The position numbers were made by a program, and so were the translations under genes. From Xenococcus sp. MO_188.B8 (GTDB lineage Bacteria > Cyanobacteriota > Cyanobacteriia > Cyanobacteriales > Xenococcaceae): a DNA stretch of 64,000 nucleotides. This document shows positions 63,928 to 64,000 of this stretch, one piece after another (position 1 is the stretch's first letter; each line of letters opens with the position of its first letter). The notes beneath the pieces are model-generated. The model saw only the letters and a program-made list of their open reading frames with translations. It searched no databases and was not told where the DNA came from. The stretch is taken from the NCBI GenBank assembly GCA_030065615.1, contig JASJDR010000004.1, positions 30,807 to 94,806 on the forward strand, in the 5' to 3' direction.

Positions 63928-64000
63928 TCATACTTCCAGGAGTTGTATTTTACTCTTAATCACTTCAAACAACATATTTGCTTCATCTATATTCAGCTCT
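63928..64000 (-). CDS. C-terminal end of a gene entering from the right (24 residues visible)
   Basis: A minus-strand frame is open from the window edge to a TGA at 63928. It reads ELNIDEANMLFEVIKSKIQL then LEV: helical and gene-like. Too short to identify. As the next gene upstream of the leader peptides it deserves attention as a possible processing or export partner. Confidence 0.35.
   Translation of the reverse strand, partial: ELNIDEANMLFEVIKSKIQLLEV

Noticed and set aside
1..64000. CRISPR arrays, tRNA or rRNA genes
   Set aside because: No regularly spaced repeats with unique spacers, no cloverleaf with a convincing T-arm and no rRNA-like sequence were recognised by eye; a covariance-model scan could still reveal a tRNA.

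Overview
The window is AT-rich chromosomal DNA from a beta-cyanobacterium. The evidence is a beta-carboxysome cluster (ccmK-ccmK-ccmK-ccmL-ccmM-ccmN), form IB rbcL-rbcX-rbcS, the CO2-uptake NDH-1MS genes ndhF3-ndhD3-cupA, nblA, pcxA, ndhO, a ycf65-type ribosomal protein gene, and many HIP1-type GCGATCGC octamers. Phycobilisome and carboxysome genes together exclude alpha-cyanobacteria. I cannot name the genus; the dispersed short modular repeats would fit a baeocystous or unicellular lineage, but that is a guess.

Layout. 1-2.4 kb: start of clpB (runs off the left edge), an orphan terminator and nblA. 2.7-9 kb: accessory block with a membrane CHAT-protease/periplasmic-binding-fold receptor in an operon with an unrecognised (DUF1822-like) protein and an XRE regulator, facing a RES/Xre-type toxin-antitoxin pair. 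9-23.9 kb: mainly housekeeping genes (murJ, an ebsA-like gene, uridine phosphorylase, pcxA, a trpD-like gene, an ntcB-like gene, hemF, tadA) plus a DNA-phosphorothioation-associated methyltransferase with duplicated flanking domains. 24-27 kb: repeat-riddled IS630 transposase relic, an RTX-repeat protein, and a GntR regulator preceded by two near-identical palindromes. 28-41 kb: the carbon-fixation region. rbcLXS and the ccm genes lie on the minus strand and ndhF3-ndhD3-cupA diverges from them, so RuBisCO, its chaperone, the carboxysome shell and adaptor proteins, and the inducible CO2-hydrating NDH complex are together. 41-58.9 kb: metabolic and envelope genes (aroF, pgk, ndhO, argH), a two-component locus with a collapsed kinase relic, a sodium/solute symporter and a GT39 glycosyltransferase. 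59-64 kb: gene-poor, repeat-rich region with an almost adenine-free tract and two unusual small genes.

Most notable observation. At 62892-63107 and 63468-63707 (minus strand) are two short genes, each with a double-glycine secretion-type leader fused to a fragment of a housekeeping protein. One carries residues 31-82 of the carboxysome shell protein CcmK1. It is identical to the resident CcmK1 over 52 residues, although 22 of the 52 codons differ, all synonymously. The other carries the conserved HFPGRP/MPGVL segment of FabZ-type 3-hydroxyacyl-ACP dehydratase. The pattern suggests a class of exported peptides made from pieces of essential oligomeric proteins. Function is unknown; dominant-negative interference with assembly or kin competition are hypotheses only.
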